DNA from: Helicobacter valdiviensis
GTDB taxonomy: Bacteria; Campylobacterota; Campylobacteria; Campylobacterales; Helicobacteraceae
DNA length: 46,100 nucleotides
Reading direction: 5' to 3'
NCBI RefSeq assembly: GCF_003245365.1
Contig: NZ_NBIU01000012.1
Span: forward strand, 1-46,100
Position numbers and translations under genes: made by a program. The notes under the pieces were generated by a model that was given only the letters and a program-made list of their open reading frames with translations, had not been told where the DNA came from and searched no databases. Of the stretch, positions 35,788 through 44,859 are shown piece after piece (within the stretch, counting starts at the first letter, position 1; every line of letters begins with the position of its first letter).

Positions 35788-36225
35788 CTAAAATATTTTT
35801 AGGATTCTATCCATATTAGGTGTGCCAATTTTTACAATTTCATAAAACTCTTTGATTTCTTGATTACTCAATACAATACAACCATTTATCCATTCAAATC
35901 TTAAAAGCTTTCTAAAATTTCCTAAATAATTTGCCAATCCACAGAATTTAATATCTCCTCCTGCATTTCTTTTGTGTTTTTGGCAAAATCTCTATCTTTT
36001 TTATTGGGATAGCTTATGCCTAGCTTCCAAAATAATATCTACTTTTTGGATTTTTATAAGCAATATAATATAATCCTTAGCAGAGTTGTCTCATCTCCTC
36101 TAAATTGCTTATGTCCTTTAGAATTTCCCTCCCTTTTAAAGCTATTTTGTAACTTTTAAGAAATTTTTCTTCTTAATAAAGCTATAAACGCGTTTTTATT
36201 TTTTACAATAATTTTGCGATCCTAC
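35788..36225 (-). pseudogene. Decayed L,D-transpeptidase (YkuD family) gene
   Basis: Pieces of one protein can be followed across all three minus-strand frames, in the right order: RVYSFIKKKNFLKSYKIAL, GHKQFRGDE, YYIAYKNPKSRYYF, LGISYPNKKDRDFA, then NAGGDIKFCGLANYLGNF, EWINGCIVLSNQEIKEFY and EIVKIGTP up to a TAG at 35788. This is the order of the YafK/ErfK-type YkuD domain that cross-links or trims peptidoglycan. At least four frameshifts and internal stops break it. The conserved His of the HG motif is Cys (FCGL), while the catalytic Cys (NGC, codon 35878-35880) remains. No intact homologue is in the window. Confidence 0.8.
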
Positions 36226-36288
36226 CTTTTAAACCCTTATCAATACTATATTCTACGCTCCTTTTATATAAGCATTCTTTCTTTTATT

Positions 36289-36627
36289 TTAAGGCTTTTT
36301 AAGCACAGCACTCACCCTTTTTGCACTATCATTTTTAGCCAAACTTAATCGCACAATCGAATCTTCTAAAGCATACAAAGAATGCTCTACATTAGCTTCT
36401 AAGCTTATCATACAAAGAGCATTTAGCTCATATTCTTCTTTAACCTTAAAAAGAATTTTTCCCTTTAAAACCTGCACGCAAATAGCAAAAGGAGCTTTGT
36501 GCTCACTCATCTTGCTATCTTTTGCTAATAAGATTTGTATTTCTTTAGTATTTTCGTTTTCTACCAATACATTTATTTTAACTTCTTTAGGGGCAAAATC
36601 TATCTCATTCCAATTTGTAATTTTCAT
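36289..36627 (-). CDS. Cupin-like small protein
   Basis: 112-aa soluble protein predicted to be nearly all beta strand, with a single cupin-like barrel: PFAICVQVLKGKILFKVKEEYELNALCMISLEANVEHSLYALEDSIVRLSL. The usual cupin metal histidines are mostly missing (only one His, in VEHSL, fits motif 2), so metal binding is doubtful. AAGGA lies before the ATG. It is divergent from the NSS transporter and lies downstream of nothing intact. Confidence 0.6.
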   Translation of the reverse strand: MKITNWNEIDFAPKEVKINVLVENENTKEIQILLAKDSKMSEHKAPFAICVQVLKGKILFKVKEEYELNALCMISLEANVEHSLYALEDSIVRLSLAKNDSAKRVSAVLKKP

Positions 36628-36846
36628 AAATCTTCCTTATAATTTTTTATGTAATTTTATCTTAAACAAAATAGGAAATTTTAGACTTTTGTTAAATTCT
36701 TATCTCCAAAATAGTATTTTTTAAGGTGTAAAATATTCTTATTTTAAAATTTTTTCTTAGCTACTGTATCTATTTTCTTAAATTTGTAAGTAAATTATTG
36801 TAATATACAAACTTTCTTTTATTTAAAAAACAATCTAGGAGTTTCT

Positions 36847-38220
36847 ATGAGCAAAAGACATGAATGGTCTAGCACCCTAACCTATCTATTAACTACAGCT
36901 GGAGCGACAATAGGTTTTGGTGCGACTTGGCGTTTCCCTTATTTGGTTGGAGAAAATGGAGGGGGAGCATATGTCTTGATTTTTATTTTAGCAATGCTTT
37001 TAATAGGGATTCCGATGATTTTAGTAGAAAATGTTATTGGCAGACGCGCACATAAAAATTCTTTAGATGCCTTTAGTCCCCATTATCAAAAAAAGAGCTT
37101 TTCTAAAGCTTGGAAAATCGTTGGGATTATGGGGCTTATTGGTTGTTTTGGGATTATTGCTTATTATATGGTTCTAGGAGGCTGGGTTTTAACCTATATT
37201 TCTAGCATTATCCAAGGTGTATTACCCCTAAACCACACTTTAAGTGCTCAAGAAACGAGAGATTTTTATATGCAAAATATTGAATATAACCCCTTAATGG
37301 TAAGTATTTATACTTTAGTTTTTGTGCTATTAAACTATATTGTTTTAAGAAAAGGTGTGAGTGATGGTATTGAAAAAGCTATGAAATTTTTAATGCCTCT
37401 TTTAATTTTATGCTTGATTGCAATCGTAATTAGAAATTTAACCTTACCAGGTGCAAAAGAAGGGGTTTTATTCTATCTAACTCCTAATTTTAGCAAAATC
37501 AACTCCAAACTTTTTATTGATGTTTTAGGGCAAGTCTTTTTTGCTCTCTCGCTTGGATTTGGAGTAATGATAACACTTTCTTCTTATCTTAGCAAAAGTG
37601 AAAATCTTATTAAAACTGCTGTTGGAACTGGAATATTAAATACTATTATTGCACTATTAGCAGGCTTTATGATTTTTCCTTCTCTTTTTAGCTTTGGTTT
37701 AGAACCTGATTCTGGCCCTAAGTTAATTTTTGAAGTCTTACCCATCGTATTTTCTTCTATGAAATTTGGAAGTATTTTGGCCGTTAGCTTTTTTACACTT
37801 TTAATTATTGCGGCTTTTACTACTTCTATTACTCTTTATGAGGTGCTAATTAGTGTTTTGAGTGAAAAATTAAGATTAAAAAGAGAATGGGCAGTATTCT
37901 GGGTTCTTACCTTTACTTTTATTGCAGGAAATATCCCTTCAATCCTAGCTTATGGTCCTTGGAGGGAAGTGCTTATTTTTGGAAAAAATATTTTTGATGC
38001 TTTTGATATAATTAGTGGAAATATCTTTTTTGTGCTTACAGCCCTTGGTGCTTCTATTTTTGTGGGCTGGATTTTAGATAAAGATGCTAAAGAAGAATTG
38101 CTAAATGGAACACAAAGTAAGCTTTTAGTAGAAATCTGGTTTTATTATGTAAAATACATTATTCCCATTATCGTTGCCATCGTTTTTATCAATGGATTTA
38201 AAAGTTCTTTTTTAGATTAA
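36847..38220 (+). CDS. Sodium-dependent transporter of the NSS (LeuT) family
   Basis: 457-aa inner-membrane symporter that takes up an amino acid or related amine with Na+. The helix 1 signature reads TTAGATIGFGATWRFPYL followed by ENGGGAY, with the unwound region for Na+ and substrate. About eleven to twelve membrane helices are visible. H. pylori HP0497 and HP0498 are similar neighbours in tandem; here there is one copy. TAGGAG lies before the ATG. Substrate unknown. Confidence 0.88.
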   Translation: MSKRHEWSSTLTYLLTTAGATIGFGATWRFPYLVGENGGGAYVLIFILAMLLIGIPMILVENVIGRRAHKNSLDAFSPHYQKKSFSKAWKIVGIMGLIGCFGIIAYYMVLGGWVLTYISSIIQGVLPLNHTLSAQETRDFYMQNIEYNPLMVSIYTLVFVLLNYIVLRKGVSDGIEKAMKFLMPLLILCLIAIVIRNLTLPGAKEGVLFYLTPNFSKINSKLFIDVLGQVFFALSLGFGVMITLSSYLSKSENLIKTAVGTGILNTIIALLAGFMIFPSLFSFGLEPDSGPKLIFEVLPIVFSSMKFGSILAVSFFTLLIIAAFTTSITLYEVLISVLSEKLRLKREWAVFWVLTFTFIAGNIPSILAYGPWREVLIFGKNIFDAFDIISGNIFFVLTALGASIFVGWILDKDAKEELLNGTQSKLLVEIWFYYVKYIIPIIVAIVFINGFKSSFLD

Positions 38221-38228
38221 TCCGCTTT

Positions 38229-38249
38229 CACAGATTTTTAGAATCTGTG
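38229..38249 (+). terminator. Hairpin after the NSS transporter
   Basis: CACAGATT and AATCTGTG form a perfect 8-bp stem with a 5-base loop, 8 bases past the stop codon. The T run behind it is weak. A second perfect 8-bp hairpin (AAACTAAA/TTTAGTTT, 38428-38448) lies further on, of unknown role; otherwise 38221-38484 is empty. Confidence 0.5.
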
Positions 38250-38484
38250 GCAAGTTTATTTTCTCTACAAAAACAAAAAAAGAGCTTAATCTTTTATTTT
38301 ACTTTTTATCTTTACAAGAAAGCCAACCAAAATTATTTATAATTTCCTAAATAAAAATAAATCTTTAATATATTTTGCTATAAATGCTAAAATAATTTAA
38401 TTTATACAAAAACTAATATTTATTCCCAAACTAAAATCCGTTTAGTTTATACGATACTTATATAATCATAACCCCCATAAGAGC

Positions 38485-38997
38485 CTAATTATAATTTATC
38501 TCCAAAGTGAATTTACTTTGACTTTCTTTAAAATAAATGCGATTTTTGCTTACTTCATAAAAAATCTTATTGTTGCCTTTTTGTATCTTTTGGATAAAAC
38601 CCCGCTCTTGTTTCTCTTTACCTTCCCCCCCTAAAATCTCCTTTCCTTCCAATATGTCTTTAAAATTTAGCCCACCCAAAGCCTCATTTTTAAAAAATCT
38701 CCTAATAAAAATCTCTTTAGAATAACAAGTATCATTAAGGCAAACTCCGGTATTACTTGCACTAAATGTAAAAAGCAAATGCCCCATATTAAAAATCTCT
38801 AAAGTTGTCTTTGTGGGATATTTTTTTATAAAACCAAGATCATAAAATTTAAACTGATTGATAGAAAAAAAGATTGTTGTAGAAGAAGTTTGCTCTAGTT
38901 TTTGGGGTGCTTTTGCACACCCAAACACTAAGAAAGCAACACCTAAAAATTTTAAAGCGTAAATTAGAAGTTTTCGCCAGTTAAGATACGATACCAT
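38485..38997 (-). CDS. FlgQ-like lipoprotein
   Basis: 170-aa protein with a short N-terminal basic/hydrophobic stretch ending in a lipobox (FLVFGC, Cys27), so probably an outer-membrane or periplasmic lipoprotein. The rest is soluble, beta-rich and has two cysteines (CLNDTC) that could form a disulfide. It follows the FlgP gene, overlapping its end by 34 bases, the position of FlgQ in C. jejuni, where FlgP and FlgQ are both needed for motility. Sequence alone does not prove the identity. Confidence 0.55.
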   Translation of the reverse strand: MVSYLNWRKLLIYALKFLGVAFLVFGCAKAPQKLEQTSSTTIFFSINQFKFYDLGFIKKYPTKTTLEIFNMGHLLFTFSASNTGVCLNDTCYSKEIFIRRFFKNEALGGLNFKDILEGKEILGGEGKEKQERGFIQKIQKGNNKIFYEVSKNRIYFKESQSKFTLEINYN

Positions 38998-39527
38998 CTT
39001 TTTCCATCAAGTTTTAATTCCATACTTACTTGACACAAACCATCTTTATAAACTGTTTCAATAATTTCAGCATTTCTAATTACTGCCATTACTTTAGTTT
39101 TAACGGTTGAATTTTTAAGCATCATATCTCTTACTGTATCTTGAGCATTTACTCTAATACCATACATTTTTTCACCAATTTGCCTATAAGCATCTACAAT
39201 CGCCGCTCTTTTTGCTAAAGCTAAAGCTTGAGCAGGAGAAACAGTTGATTCTGGTGCTACACCCATACCTACTGCACTAATTTCAATAATGCTAGAAGGT
39301 GTAATCATAGGAGCATTTGGGATTACAATCTCATCTCCACCTACTTCCACTCCTTGTAATCCTGCTGGAGTATTAGAATTTCTTCCTACAGAAGCATTTG
39401 TAAAACCTGCATTACCTACTGGACTTGCCACAGAAGCTTGTGTTTGTGTTGTAGCCTCTACTGCAAATAAACTTGCACTAAGCAATGCACTTGCTAAAAC
39501 CAATGAAACTGAAGTTTTTGTTGCCAT
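38964..39527 (-). CDS. flgP: FlgP-like flagellar basal disc protein (LPP20 family)
   Basis: 187-aa exported protein. A signal peptide ends around SLFA-VEA, followed by a Thr/Ala/Asn-rich stretch. The LPP20-type domain then runs from about 85 to the end: ALALAKRAAIVDAYRQIGEKMYGI, MLKNSTVKTKVMAVIRNAEII, GLCQVSMELKLDGKRWYRIL. FlgP builds the large basal disc of the Campylobacter flagellar motor. Unlike C. jejuni FlgP, no lipobox Cys is visible in the signal peptide. It lies between a motility-linked Maf gene and a FlgQ candidate, which supports the role. Confidence 0.75.
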   Translation of the reverse strand: MATKTSVSLVLASALLSASLFAVEATTQTQASVASPVGNAGFTNASVGRNSNTPAGLQGVEVGGDEIVIPNAPMITPSSIIEISAVGMGVAPESTVSPAQALALAKRAAIVDAYRQIGEKMYGIRVNAQDTVRDMMLKNSTVKTKVMAVIRNAEIIETVYKDGLCQVSMELKLDGKRWYRILTGENF

Positions 39528-39568
39528 TTCAATCCTTTTTTTGACATAAGATAAACATAACTAAGCAA

Positions 39569-41506
39569 TTAGTGTTCCACTTTTATATCATTAACCACTT
39601 GATTAAAATATTCCACCATTGCTTCAAAACCACTATTATACAATTCTTGTGCTTTAATCCAAATATGTTCAATATTATTATGTGGTAAATGCAAACAAGA
39701 TAACACAATATGATAAAGAAAATGGCTTAATGAGCCACTAAATAAAATCGTCACTAATGGATTAGTTTTAGAAGTTTTAGCAATTTCATCTGAAATCTTA
39801 TCCACTCTTATAAAGAGTTCTTTTTTATTTTTAACCTCTTCTTTAAACAAATCCCCTATTCTATTTTTAAAAGCCAAAACTTCAAATACATGACTTTGAG
39901 GATTCTTAGAATAAAAATCACTAGTTTTAGGATCTTTAAAGAGAGATTTTAGATTTTCAATTTGCTGTTTTTTATCAATCTCTTTTAAATCAAATTCATC
40001 ATAATGAGTTGGTCTTGCCCCTTTGATAAAAGCTCCATCATTTAAATTCAAAATATTAAAAGGTTTTAAAGCACTAAAAGCTTCCTCTAAACTCGTGCGT
40101 GAAAGAGAATAGAGTGCATCTGAATAAATATCATCACTAAAATTCCCCCTTACCCTAAAAGCATCACTTGGGAGATTATTTTTTTCTTCTTCTCCATAAT
40201 AGGAATTTTTAGCATGTTTTGTAGAGCCCTCTTTATATCCACAATCAAGCCCACATAAAATCACATCACTGCCTAAATAACTTGCAAGTGCAGCTCCTGC
40301 ATTTCCTACAAGTGGCGCACTAAATTGAATTTGAAACTTAGGAGCTTTAAAGTTTGCAGCACTTGAACCTGCTCGTTCAAAACAATAAAACTCCTTTGCA
40401 AGCTCCTTTGCCTTTTTATCTAATACACTCGCACACAAAAGTGGCACATCGCCCAAAGGCGCTTCTTTTAACACACCCTCTAAATAATCATGGCGTTCAA
40501 TCTCTACTTGAAAATCTGGAATAATCCCTGCCTTTTTTAAAGGTTTAAGTGCTGTTCCACAACTAAAAATAATCATTTTTTCTTGATTTTCTTTAATAAA
40601 AGGGAGTAAAAAATCCAAACTTGGTCCATTTGCTACCACACAAATAGGAGCATTAATCCTTTTGGGTTCTATAAGCATTTTAGTAATCTCTACACTAAGC
40701 TTATTAACTATCCCTCTCATCTCATCTTCAAAACTCCCCCAACCTCTGTAATTTTGTGAATGCAACTCATGCACTAATTCTCTTGCACTTATATTAAGAG
40801 GACTTTGATACAAGCTTAGCTCCAAACGCATTACAGAAGTGCTAATTTTACGCGATAGAAAATAATGATACACATAATCTTTTTTCACTAAGCTTTCTAA
40901 GAAAATATACCCTGCCCTATCTTGCGTTTTAGAAAATAGCGTAGGATAATCCACAAAAAAGCAAGAAATCCTAAACAAATCTAGCGATTCTTCAAAAATC
41001 AAAAAACTATGAAAACTCTCATAATTCTCATTCAAAACTTGCAAAAAAATCCCTCCACCAAGCCCAAATAAATTAAGACTTGGCAAAAAGTCATTAGAAA
41101 GATGAAATGATTCTACCCAACCATTATTCATAGTATAAGCTAAAATTTCATTGACCCATCTTGAAGTAAAAGGAAACTCTTCCCCCATAAAACAAGCACG
41201 CGATCCAAAAATTCTCTTCCATTGTTGGTTTAATAGTGGATTAAAACTGCAATTTTCATGCACCAAAAGCATACTAGACTTACCCGCCTCATCTAAGCTA
41301 TACAAAAAAGAGTTATTCTTAAAATTAAGAATATTAACACCCTCTTTTCCAATATAAAGCTGGTATTCTTTTGCCTCACTTTTTAGAGCTTCAAATAAGT
41401 TTGGATAATCATTTTGAAAAAAATATAAATTTTCTTGGAATCTCCTTTGGCAAAATTTCTCAATTTCTTCACAATCTGCACTTTTTAGAAATTCTAAAAT
41501 TCCCAT
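39569..41506 (-). CDS. Motility-associated Maf family glycosyltransferase (DUF115)
   Basis: 645-aa cytoplasmic protein of the Maf/MptE-like group that transfers pseudaminic or legionaminic acid to flagellin. The DUF115 core begins at about residue 310: CVVANGPSLDFLLPFI, IFSCGTALKPLKKAGIIPDFQVEIERHDY and SDVILCGLDCGYKEG. The N- and C-terminal flanks are helical, as in H. pylori HP0114. It lies 41 bases upstream of flgP on the same strand. A terminal cytoplasmic glycosylation role for flagellin is well supported for the family. Confidence 0.88.
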   Translation of the reverse strand: MGILEFLKSADCEEIEKFCQRRFQENLYFFQNDYPNLFEALKSEAKEYQLYIGKEGVNILNFKNNSFLYSLDEAGKSSMLLVHENCSFNPLLNQQWKRIFGSRACFMGEEFPFTSRWVNEILAYTMNNGWVESFHLSNDFLPSLNLFGLGGGIFLQVLNENYESFHSFLIFEESLDLFRISCFFVDYPTLFSKTQDRAGYIFLESLVKKDYVYHYFLSRKISTSVMRLELSLYQSPLNISARELVHELHSQNYRGWGSFEDEMRGIVNKLSVEITKMLIEPKRINAPICVVANGPSLDFLLPFIKENQEKMIIFSCGTALKPLKKAGIIPDFQVEIERHDYLEGVLKEAPLGDVPLLCASVLDKKAKELAKEFYCFERAGSSAANFKAPKFQIQFSAPLVGNAGAALASYLGSDVILCGLDCGYKEGSTKHAKNSYYGEEEKNNLPSDAFRVRGNFSDDIYSDALYSLSRTSLEEAFSALKPFNILNLNDGAFIKGARPTHYDEFDLKEIDKKQQIENLKSLFKDPKTSDFYSKNPQSHVFEVLAFKNRIGDLFKEEVKNKKELFIRVDKISDEIAKTSKTNPLVTILFSGSLSHFLYHIVLSCLHLPHNNIEHIWIKAQELYNSGFEAMVEYFNQVVNDIKVEH

Positions 41507-41589
41507 TATTAACCCTTAAGAGAATAAAATTTTTTAGAAGTTTAGCACAAATTTGATATGTATTTTATTTTTTTCAAGTTTTAAAAGAC

Positions 41590-41595
41590 TATAAT
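41590..41595 (+). promoter_or_regulatory. -10 box of prs
   Basis: A perfect TATAAT 32 bases before the ATG at 41628. It also covers the first base of an upstream in-frame TTG (41595), which cannot therefore be translated from this promoter. Confidence 0.65.
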
Positions 41596-41627
41596 TGCCT
41601 TTTAACTTTATAAAACAAAGGCATTTA

Positions 41628-42557
41628 ATGCAAGATGTGAAAATTTTTACTGGGAGCGCTCATCCAGAATTTTCAAAAAGAGTGGCGCAAAATTTAGATG
41701 TGGAGCTCACAGAAGCCGAAATATCACGCTTTAGCGATGGGGAGATTAGCGTAAGGCTGTGTGAAAGTGTAAGAGGTAAAGATGTATTTGTAATCCAACC
41801 TACTTGTGCTCCTGCAAATGATAATTTAATGGAGCTTTTAATAATGTGCGATGCGCTAAAAAGAAGTTCAGCAAATTCTACCAATGTGATTATGCCTTAT
41901 TTTGGCTATGCAAGACAAGATAGAAAAGCTGCCCCGCGTGTGCCAATTAGTGCCAAACTTGTAGCAGATATTCTACAAACTGCAGGGGTTAGTCGCCTCA
42001 TCACAATGGATTTACATGCAGGACAAATACAAGGATTTTTCAATATTCCTGTGGATAATCTTTATGGATCTATTGTATTTAAAGAACATATTCTAGCAAA
42101 AAACCTTAAAAACCCTATTGTTGCAAGCCCTGATATAGGTGGAGTAGCAAGAGCTAGATATTTTGCAAAGCTTTTAGGCTTGGATATTGTTATTGTAGAT
42201 AAAAGACGAGAGAAAGCCAATGAATCTGAAGTGATGAATGTAATTGGAAGCGTTGAAGGAAGAGATGTTATTTTAATTGATGATATGATTGATACTGCAG
42301 GAACGATTGTAAAAGCAGCAGATGCTTTTAAAAATAAAGGTGCAACAAGCGTAATAGCTCTTGGCACACATGCGGTATTTAGTGGCCCAGCATATGAGCG
42401 TATCCAAGAGAGTAGCATTGATGAAGTAATCGTAACAGACACCATTCCGCTTGCTAAAAAATGCGATAAGATTAAAGTTTTAAGTGTAGCACCACTTTTT
42501 GCAGAAGTTATAAGGAGAATCAATAAAAATGAAAGCGTTAATTCACTATTTGCTTAA
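41628..42557 (+). CDS. prs: Ribose-phosphate pyrophosphokinase (PRPP synthetase)
   Basis: Makes phosphoribosyl pyrophosphate from ribose 5-phosphate and ATP, for nucleotides, histidine and tryptophan. KIFTGSAHPEF is the usual start, followed by RFSDGEI, YFGYARQDRK, MDLHAGQIQGFF, the SPDIGG loop, and the PRPP motif LIDDMIDTAGT. It is about 309 aa, normal. The ATG at 41628 is chosen because it follows AAAGG at the right distance, matches the family start and lies after the promoter. Its 3' end overlaps ppiA by 29 bases. Confidence 0.95.
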   Translation: MQDVKIFTGSAHPEFSKRVAQNLDVELTEAEISRFSDGEISVRLCESVRGKDVFVIQPTCAPANDNLMELLIMCDALKRSSANSTNVIMPYFGYARQDRKAAPRVPISAKLVADILQTAGVSRLITMDLHAGQIQGFFNIPVDNLYGSIVFKEHILAKNLKNPIVASPDIGGVARARYFAKLLGLDIVIVDKRREKANESEVMNVIGSVEGRDVILIDDMIDTAGTIVKAADAFKNKGATSVIALGTHAVFSGPAYERIQESSIDEVIVTDTIPLAKKCDKIKVLSVAPLFAEVIRRINKNESVNSLFA

Positions 42558-43104
42558 AATTACTTGCATTTTTGCGTTTCTTAGCGTATTGGGCTTAGCA
42601 GAAACCAAAGATAACAAACAAATCCAAGCAGTGCTTGAAACTACAGCAGGAAAGATTACCCTTACCTTATTTCCTGATGTTGCTCCTAAAGCTGTTGAAA
42701 ACTTTGTAACCCATATCAACAATGGCTATTACAATGGAACTATCTTCCACCGCACAATTAGAAAATTTATGATTCAAGGAGGAGATCCAACCGGAACTGG
42801 AAGAGGCGGTGAATCTATTTGGGGGAAAGACTTTGAAGATGAGATTGTAAAAGGTTATGCGTTTGATAGAGCAGGAATTTTAGCTATGGCTAATGCAGGT
42901 GCTAATACAAATGGTAGCCAATTTTTCATCACAACCACAAGAACTCCTCATTTAAATGGATTGCATACTATTTTTGGAGAAATCAGTAAAGATAATCAAG
43001 AAGAAAGCTTTAAAACTTTAAGAAAGATAGAATACACCCCAACAAATTCCGAAGATAGACCTCTAAAAGAACAAAAAATCATCAAAGCCTATATCATTAA
43101 ATAA
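42529..43104 (+). CDS. ppiA: Exported cyclophilin-type peptidyl-prolyl isomerase
   Basis: 191 aa with a signal peptide (about 1-24, cleavage near GLA-ETK), then a full cyclophilin domain. FHRTIRKFMIQGGDPTGTGRGG and GSQFFITT include the catalytic Arg and the substrate-binding Phe, Gln and Phe residues, and HLNGLHTIFGEI follows. It assists proline isomerisation of periplasmic proteins. H. pylori HP1441 is the likely relative. AAGGAG lies upstream within prs; coupling to prs by overlap is probably only packing. Confidence 0.9.
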   Translation: MKALIHYLLKITCIFAFLSVLGLAETKDNKQIQAVLETTAGKITLTLFPDVAPKAVENFVTHINNGYYNGTIFHRTIRKFMIQGGDPTGTGRGGESIWGKDFEDEIVKGYAFDRAGILAMANAGANTNGSQFFITTTRTPHLNGLHTIFGEISKDNQEESFKTLRKIEYTPTNSEDRPLKEQKIIKAYIIK

Positions 43105-43130
43105 TCTTAAAGGAACAATCCCCTTTAAGA
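43105..43130 (+). terminator. Terminator after ppiA
   Basis: TCTTAAAGG (43105-43113) and CCTTTAAGA (43122-43130) are perfect 9-bp arms around an 8-base loop, starting at the ppiA stop codon. Confidence 0.65.
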
Positions 43131-43242
43131 CTTCATTAAACTACTCTAGCTTATCCATAATAATTTTAAATGCAAAAAATCAATAGATTAGGATAAATTT
43201 ATTTTATTTAGTATAGAATAAATTTAACAAAAAGGAGAATGA

Positions 43243-44826
43243 ATGCATTTAAAAGACTATCTAAATTATGATAAAGCCTCTAATATTCTTTATAAAGAAG
43301 TGCATAAAATTGGTATAATTATGCTTTTTATTCTAGTTATTGTAACAATGGTTATGTGGAATTCTAGTGAAATTTCAAACCCTCTTTTGCTAGGATTTAC
43401 CGCAATTATTGGCGGGTATATGGCATTAAATATCGGTGCTAATGATGTTGCAAACAATGTAGGACCTGCTGTAGGCTCTAAAGCTCTAACCATGTTTGGT
43501 GCTATCATCATAGCTGCAACTTGTGAGATAGCAGGAGCCCTCATCGCAGGTGGAGAAGTCGTAGATACAGTGCGTTCTGGAATTATTTCTATGCAAAATA
43601 TTCAAAATATTGAAGATTTTATCACTCTTATGCTTGCTGCACTTATTTCTGGGGCAATTTGGTTACATTTTGCCACATTAATTGGTGCTCCTGTTTCCAC
43701 AACCCATTCTATTGTAGGGGGAATATTGGGTGCTGGAATTGCTGCTGGTGGATTTAGCGTAGTAAATTGGGGGGAGCTAGGCAATATCGCAGCAAGTTGG
43801 ATTATCTCCCCTCTTGCTGGTGGAATTATCGCAGCACTTTTATTATTTTTTATCAAAAACACAATTACCTACAAACAAAATAAAAAAGAAGCAGCAAGAA
43901 AAATTGTCCCTTTTTTAATAGCTTTTATGAGCTTTGCTTTTAGTCTTTACCTTATTAACAAAGGGCTTAAAAAAATTCTTTCTTTAGAACCTATTTATGC
44001 ACTTGCGCTTAGTATCGTTATTGCAATTGTTGTTTTTATTTTCGTGCGTCCTCTTATCCAAAAAGCACTTAGCAATATGGAAAACAAAAAAGAAGAAATT
44101 AATAAACTTTTTACCATTCCTCTCATTTTTGCAGCCGCATTACTTAGCTTTGCCCATGGTGCAAATGATGTGGCAAATGCTATTGGCCCACTAGCTGCCA
44201 TTAATGATGCTCTAAAAGAGGGGGTAGAAGTTGGCTCTAAGGCTAGTGTGCCATTTTGGATTATGCTACTTGGAGGACTTGGTATCTCCATAGGGCTTGC
44301 ACTCTATGGGCCAAAACTCATAAGAACCGTAGGAAGTGAGATTACAGAGCTTGATCAAATCCGTGCTTTTTGCATTGCTATGAGTGCAGCACTTACAGTG
44401 CTTATTGCTTCAGAACTTGGAATGCCTGTTAGTTCCACCCATATTGCCGTAGGTGCTGTATTTGGTGTAGGATTTTTGCGTGAATATCTCAAAAAGCGTT
44501 ACAAAGAAATGGAGATTAAAATCCTAGATTCTTATAAAGGTAAAGATACACAAAGCTTAAAAGAATTTTTAGGACGCTTTAGAAGAGCCTCTGTAAAAAA
44601 GAAAGCTGCTATTTTAAAAAGCATAGAACGAAAAAAACTCCAAAAACAAGAAGGATTACCCGAGCTTAAAAAAAGCGGACAAAAGCAATTAAAAAAGGTT
44701 TATCAAGAAGAACTTGTAAAAAGATCTGCTATTAACAAAATCTTGGCAGCTTGGCTTATTACCGTTCCTGTTTCTGCAATACTTGCTGGAATTTGCTTTT
44801 ATATTTTAGATGCATTAGGGCTATAA
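43243..44826 (+). CDS. pit: PiT-family inorganic phosphate permease
   Basis: 527-aa inner-membrane phosphate carrier driven by H+ or Na+. The two inverted PiT signature repeats are present: GANDVANNVGP in the first half and HGANDVANAIGPLAA in the second, each with the following G-(A/S)PVSTTHS/GMPVSSTHIAVG segment. About ten to twelve membrane helices; a basic, helical cytoplasmic stretch (about 430-495) precedes the last helix. H. pylori HP1491 is comparable. AAGGAG precedes the ATG. Confidence 0.9.
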   Translation: MHLKDYLNYDKASNILYKEVHKIGIIMLFILVIVTMVMWNSSEISNPLLLGFTAIIGGYMALNIGANDVANNVGPAVGSKALTMFGAIIIAATCEIAGALIAGGEVVDTVRSGIISMQNIQNIEDFITLMLAALISGAIWLHFATLIGAPVSTTHSIVGGILGAGIAAGGFSVVNWGELGNIAASWIISPLAGGIIAALLLFFIKNTITYKQNKKEAARKIVPFLIAFMSFAFSLYLINKGLKKILSLEPIYALALSIVIAIVVFIFVRPLIQKALSNMENKKEEINKLFTIPLIFAAALLSFAHGANDVANAIGPLAAINDALKEGVEVGSKASVPFWIMLLGGLGISIGLALYGPKLIRTVGSEITELDQIRAFCIAMSAALTVLIASELGMPVSSTHIAVGAVFGVGFLREYLKKRYKEMEIKILDSYKGKDTQSLKEFLGRFRRASVKKKAAILKSIERKKLQKQEGLPELKKSGQKQLKKVYQEELVKRSAINKILAAWLITVPVSAILAGICFYILDALGL

Positions 44827-44859
44827 TTTTCTCTCTTTAAAGCTTTAAAGGAGGTTCTT

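Noticed and set aside
41595-41627. Upstream TTG start giving prs 11 extra residues
   Set aside because: The TTG overlaps the -10 box, and the ATG at 41628 has the ribosome site and matches the family start.
42062-42523. Long minus-strand open frame opposite prs
   Set aside because: It is a shadow of the well-conserved prs coding sequence, without ribosome site or recognisable domain; similar antisense frames over kdsB, moeA, pit and the P-ATPase were dropped for the same reason.
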